From: an uncultured Paenibacillaceae bacterium
GTDB taxonomy: Bacteria > Bacillota > Bacilli > Paenibacillales > CALAME01
DNA length: 10,513 nucleotides
Direction of reading: 5' to 3'
Assembly: GCA_937983035.1 (NCBI GenBank)
Contig: CALKAN010000008.1
Span: forward strand, 1-10,513
The notes under the pieces were generated by a model. The model made no database searches. It saw only the letters and a list, made by a program, of their open reading frames with translations, and was not told where the DNA came from. The position numbers were made by a program, and so were the translations under genes. Within the stretch, counting starts at the first letter, position 1. Each line of letters opens with the position of its first letter. Positions 7,939 to 10,513 of the stretch are shown here, piece by piece.

Positions 7939-8020
7939 GAGACGAAAGAACATGCATGTTCATCTTCCGCGCTGTGGACATGGGAAAAGGTCATGCATGT
8001 TCTTCTTTGTCTCTTTTTTT
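7939..8020 (+). terminator. Intrinsic terminator after the MFS gene, imperfect long stem
   Basis: GAGACGAAAGAACATGCATG (7939-7958) pairs with CATGCATGTTCTTC plus TTTGTCTC (7992-8013), with a small bulge, followed by seven T (8014-8020). The loop is about 33 bases. It works for the + strand only; no matching T run is seen on the other strand for the convergent tgl gene. The rest of 7859-8064 shows no gene. Confidence 0.8.
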
Positions 8021-8064
8021 CAATTTTAGACGTTCTTTAACGGGATAGTCGGATGCCGCTGCAA

Positions 8065-8874
8065 TTACAACAAATGCGTATTGCTGCCGATTTTTCCAAT
8101 GACAGCTAAAGCGCGCGCATGTTCCTTCCGCATATCTGCATAGTTCATTAAGTAAGCGAAATTTGGGCGCGTAGCTTGCCTCATTAAATAAGCCGAGCGC
8201 AAGGAGAACGGTTTGCGCAATGCGTTAAGCCTGCGAATGATTTCCCGCGCCGTCTGGATGCCCATGCCGTGACCGAAGTAAAGCCCGCCTTCCAGCACGA
8301 CTGTATTTAAGCCTTGAGATTCAATGTGGGCAGGATGTACATCCGGGTTGTTGAAATAAACGACATCTCCTGGGATGAAAGAACTGTAATTTCTTGTCGT
8401 TAAACCGAGATCGGTATCTTGGTGCCAGGACCATAAGTATAAATTTTGAAACAGCCGATTAAATGCGCTTTCGCCCAAGATATCGATCATGGCTCGGTAG
8501 TATACGATGATCATGGCAACAGCACACTCGTATCCATAAGCCTGACCGTTGCGAAAGATGTCTAAAATTGCTGCTGAGGGCGATACGCCGTTTTTCAGTT
8601 TAAAGCCGCCGTTCGGCTGCAGCTCCCAATAAGCCGGATTGCAGTAGGAATGTTCGAAATCGGTGAACTGCGCTCCGCTTTCGTTCATCGCTTTAGCTGC
8701 GTTGATGATCGCATGACGCGTTTTTAGTTCAAATTGCAGTTCATTCGCTCGAGGATAAACATAATTGTCTCTGCTGCGTGCCATGCTTTGGACGATTTCC
8801 GCTTGCGTCGGCGGCAAATTCCAGCGCATGATCAATTCCTGCGGGCTTGCAGCCGCGCCTTCCACAAATAACAA
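8065..8874 (-). CDS. tgl: Spore-coat protein-glutamine gamma-glutamyltransferase (transglutaminase)
   Basis: Forms epsilon-(gamma-glutamyl)lysine cross-links between coat proteins during late sporulation. It is 269 residues from the chosen TTG, against 245 in B. subtilis Tgl (sequence recalled), to which it aligns almost throughout: FELKTRHAIINAAKAMNESG, YGYECAVAM around catalytic C117, DVVYFNNPDVHP, YFGHGMGI with H202, and SAYLMRQATRP. About 20 extra residues follow at the C-terminus. TTG 8874 is preferred to ATG 8901 because a strong AAGGGGGAG lies seven bases before it and because MLFVEGAAASPQEL then matches the B. subtilis N-terminus; the ATG has no ribosome binding site. Odd point: the residue equal to the catalytic E187 of B. 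subtilis is Leu here (L189, codon at 8308-8310), while E116, next to the catalytic Cys, is kept. It is transcribed toward the convergent MFS gene. Confidence 0.93.
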   Translation of the reverse strand: MLFVEGAAASPQELIMRWNLPPTQAEIVQSMARSRDNYVYPRANELQFELKTRHAIINAAKAMNESGAQFTDFEHSYCNPAYWELQPNGGFKLKNGVSPSAAILDIFRNGQAYGYECAVAMIIVYYRAMIDILGESAFNRLFQNLYLWSWHQDTDLGLTTRNYSSFIPGDVVYFNNPDVHPAHIESQGLNTVVLEGGLYFGHGMGIQTAREIIRRLNALRKPFSLRSAYLMRQATRPNFAYLMNYADMRKEHARALAVIGKIGSNTHLL

Positions 8875-8881
8875 CGATAAG

Positions 8882-8890
8882 CTCCCCCTT
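8882..8890 (-). promoter_or_regulatory. Strong ribosome binding site that decides the tgl start
   Basis: Read on the - strand it is AAGGGGGAG, seven bases before TTG 8874. It lies inside the longer reading frame that begins at ATG 8901, so that ATG is unlikely to be used. Confidence 0.8.
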
Positions 8891-8930
8891 GCAAGGGCCA
8901 TGTTATAATTTAGGCCTAGTCATTTCTCCC

Positions 8931-8959
8931 ATATATATGCGCAGGCCCGCAAGAGAGTG
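8931..8959 (-). promoter_or_regulatory. Candidate sporulation (sigma-E/K-like) promoter for tgl
   Basis: On the - strand, CATATATAT (8939-8931) resembles the CATA-type -10 of mother-cell sigma factors. CACT (8959-8956), 16 bases before it, supplies the AC of a sigma-K -35. The start of transcription would be near 8924. B. subtilis tgl is known as a late mother-cell gene, which agrees. The match to the sigma-K -10 (CATAnnnTA) is imperfect at its end. The -35 part overlaps the outermost unit of the repeat array. Confidence 0.33.
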
Positions 8960-9364
8960 TCTTTTGCATGCCAAATCCCCCCGCAAGAGCGTGTTTCCTC
9001 CATAAGAACTCTTACTGCAAGAGAATGTTAATTTTACAGGAGAATGCTTCTCGCAAGAGAATCTGCAATAAAATTTCCGCATGCAACTGAGTTGTCTGCT
9101 TGTTGGGAAATCTTCCTGCAAGAGGGATGCTCTCATGGAAAAATTCTCATGCAAGAGGGATGCTCTCATGGAAAATATCTCCTGCAAGAGGGTGTCTTCT
9201 TCATGAAAATCGTTCTGTAAAGGATAGCTTTTCTATGAGAACTTCTCCCGCAACAGAATTGCCGACAATGAGGTGTTCTGCAAGCATGTTCTTCCCGTTC
9301 GACGCAGGAAGCTTGTTATGAAACCGCAGGAAGAAGGTGTTCTGCAAGCATGTTCTTCCCGTTC
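8949..9364. repeat. Degenerate tandem array of about 33-bp units between nagA and tgl
   Basis: Cores of the form GCAAGAG or a close variant start at 8949, 8983, 9017, 9053, 9083 (variant), 9118, 9151, 9184, 9217 (variant), 9250 (variant), 9280 and 9344 (variants). Most steps are 30-36 bp, with four consecutive steps of exactly 33 bp between 9118 and 9250. The best-kept pair shares 26 identical bases (9117-9142 and 9150-9175). An approximate unit is GCAAGAG-GGATG-CTCTCATGG followed by an A-rich part and TCTCCT. The array fills most of the 511-bp gene-free spacer 8875-9385. Degeneration is greatest toward both ends. No conserved gene, terminator or transposon end was recognised inside it. Nature unknown: minisatellite, structured RNA or decayed coding repeat. 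Confidence 0.85.
9271..9364. repeat. Perfect 30-bp direct repeat with 64-bp offset next to nagA
   Basis: The 30 bases at 9271-9300, beginning AGGTGTTCTGCAAGCATG, recur exactly at 9335-9364. The 34 bases between them hold two copies of CGCAGGAAG (9303-9311 and 9325-9333). The second copy ends 21 bp from the nagA stop codon. Perfect identity beside a degenerate array points to a recent duplication. Confidence 0.95.
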
Positions 9365-9385
9365 TCCCGCTGGTGATCCAGCAAA

Positions 9386-10513
9386 TTAATGCGGATCGGA
9401 TGAGCGTTCATATACGATATGCCCTTGACAAATCGTATGCTGCACTTGCCCTTCAGGGCTGAGGATGACGATATCCGCATCTTTGCCTTGCTCCAGGCTG
9501 CCTTTGCGCTCCCATGCGCCGATGAGCTTCGCGGGCGCTTCACTCGCGGTGCGGGCAGCGATTTCGATCGGCATGCCAAGGCGATGCACCATGTTCCAGA
9601 AGGCTTTGTCCATAGTCAGCGTGCTTCCGGCTAACGTGCCTGAAGCGAGCTGCACCTGTCCTTCTTTCACGTGCAAATCCGGTCCGTCTTGCTGTGAATA
9701 GGTGCCGTCAGGCAAGCCGGCGGGACGAACGGCGTCAGTAATCATGACAATTTTGTCCGGCGATTTCAGACGAAACAGCAGCTCCACGGCTGCTTCATGC
9801 ACGTGCAGTCCGTCGAAGATGATTTCTAAAGAGACATTTTCTTCAAGCCAGCCGGCGGCGATCAGGCCGGGGTCCCGGTGCTTAAACGGCCGCATGCCAT
9901 TGTAGAAATGCGTCATATGACGCACGCCGAGCTGGATCGCTTTTTTCATGTCTTCGTAAGATGCTCCGGTGTGGCCGGCGGACACTGCCGTGCCTTGTTG
10001 GATCAGCCATGCGATCACTTCATCGGCTCCGTCCAATTCCGGTGCCAGCGTAACCATCGTTAAGGCGCCGTCAGCGGTTTGATGCCACTTTTGCATTTTG
10101 GTTAAACTGGGCGTTTGCAGGAATTCCAATCTTTGCGCTCCGCGGTATGTTTCGCTGAAAAAAGGTCCTTCCAAATGAATGCCCAGCGGCATGGCTCCTT
10201 TCCAATCCCCTGATTGCAGTTTTTGTTCAGCCTGTTTAACGACATCGCTGTTTCTGGCGAGCGATGCCGCAATGAGTTCGTCAGATTGGGTGCGAATCGT
10301 CGGCAGCAGCGCCGTCGTTCCATGGGAAGCGTGAAAACGGCAAATTTGTTCAGCTGCTTCCGGCTCTTTGTCTGTGAAATCGAAACCGGCTCCCCCATGC
10401 ACATGCACATCGATGAAGCCGGGCACGACCCATTTTCCTTCAGCTTGAATGACAACGTCTTCTGGCGTCAAAGAAGGGAAGTTGCTTTGGGTGATTTCCT
10501 GAATGACACCGTT
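9386..10513 (-). CDS. nagA: N-acetylglucosamine-6-phosphate deacetylase (N-terminus cut by window edge)
   Basis: Converts GlcNAc-6-phosphate to glucosamine-6-phosphate and acetate in the cytoplasm, a step in amino-sugar use and cell-wall recycling. An amidohydrolase with PGFIDVHVHGG (HxH metal motif). Counting from the TTG at 10471, it also shows HLEGPFF with metal ligand E101, SAGHTGAS with H167, THFYNGMRPFKHRDPG with H188, DGLHVH (H223, H225) and ITDAV with catalytic D246. LAGSTLTMDKAFWNMV and a C-terminal KGSLEQGKDADIVIL complete the family pattern. The TTG at 10471 is not a likely start: the frame is open to base 10513, and the 14 extra codons (NGVIQEIT...) read like the usual N-terminal beta strands. 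No nagB is seen on either side within the window; downstream comes the repeat array and then tgl. No clear terminator follows the stop. Confidence 0.95.
   Translation of the reverse strand, partial: NGVIQEITQSNFPSLTPEDVVIQAEGKWVVPGFIDVHVHGGAGFDFTDKEPEAAEQICRFHASHGTTALLPTIRTQSDELIAASLARNSDVVKQAEQKLQSGDWKGAMPLGIHLEGPFFSETYRGAQRLEFLQTPSLTKMQKWHQTADGALTMVTLAPELDGADEVIAWLIQQGTAVSAGHTGASYEDMKKAIQLGVRHMTHFYNGMRPFKHRDPGLIAAGWLEENVSLEIIFDGLHVHEAAVELLFRLKSPDKIVMITDAVRPAGLPDGTYSQQDGPDLHVKEGQVQLASGTLAGSTLTMDKAFWNMVHRLGMPIEIAARTASEAPAKLIGAWERKGSLEQGKDADIVILSPEGQVQHTICQGHIVYERSSDPH

Noticed and set aside
7948..7961. GAACATGCATGTTC as a LexA/DinR (SOS) box
   Set aside because: The Bacillus box needs GAAC-N4-GTTC; here the gap is six bases, and the sequence is explained as a terminator arm behind a gene.
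8911..8918. TAGGCCTA palindrome upstream of tgl
   Set aside because: A single 8-bp palindrome without repeats or clear position relative to a promoter; no reason to think it more than chance.
8949..9364. Repeat array as a CRISPR array
   Set aside because: Repeats are degenerate and contiguous, about 33 bp from core to core, with no constant repeat separated by unique spacers of even length and no cas gene in the window.
5142..10513. A complete GlcNAc uptake and catabolism operon made of the binding protein, MFS transporter and nagA
   Set aside because: nagA is on the opposite strand beyond tgl and the repeat array, no nagB or permeases are visible, and each unit has its own signals; a shared substrate cannot be claimed.

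Overview
The window reads as chromosomal DNA of an endospore-forming Firmicute, most likely a Paenibacillaceae-type member of the Bacillales. The evidence is AGGTG/GGAG-type ribosome binding sites, intrinsic terminators, a lipobox-type solute-binding protein, and a clear spore-coat transglutaminase (tgl), a gene typical of spore formers. Base composition looks moderate by eye; it was not calculated.

Left part (1-2830, + strand): the M17 leucyl aminopeptidase (pepA), probably cut at its N-terminus by the window edge. It is followed, after a spacer with a candidate promoter and a perfect 7+2+7 inverted repeat, by an SGNH/GDSL esterase that ends in a long-stem terminator.

Middle (2831-8020, + strand): a 14-blade (probably double seven-blade) beta-propeller protein without a signal peptide, then an extracellular sugar-type ABC solute-binding lipoprotein. 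The spacer between these two shows no terminator, and a strong terminator follows the second, so they look like a two-gene unit. No permease genes accompany the binding protein. Next is a separately promoted MFS transporter of the LacY-like/MFS_1_like group, closed by its own terminator.

Right part (8065-10513, - strand): tgl, with a TTG start fixed by a strong Shine-Dalgarno sequence, and upstream of it nagA (N-acetylglucosamine-6-phosphate deacetylase), cut at its N-terminus by the window edge. Their 511-bp spacer is almost filled by a degenerate tandem array of about 33-bp units around the core GCAAGAG, ending next to nagA in a perfect 30-bp direct repeat.

How the genes fit together: the esterase, solute-binding protein, MFS transporter and NagA all fit uptake and processing of carbohydrate or amino-sugar material, and the propeller may be an accessory of the binding protein. 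This joint role is inferred from neighbourhood only. The most unusual items are the 33-bp array with hairpin-forming cores, the propeller/orphan binding-protein pair, and a Leu in the Tgl position that carries a catalytic Glu in B. subtilis Tgl. No CRISPR array, insertion sequence, tRNA or rRNA was seen.
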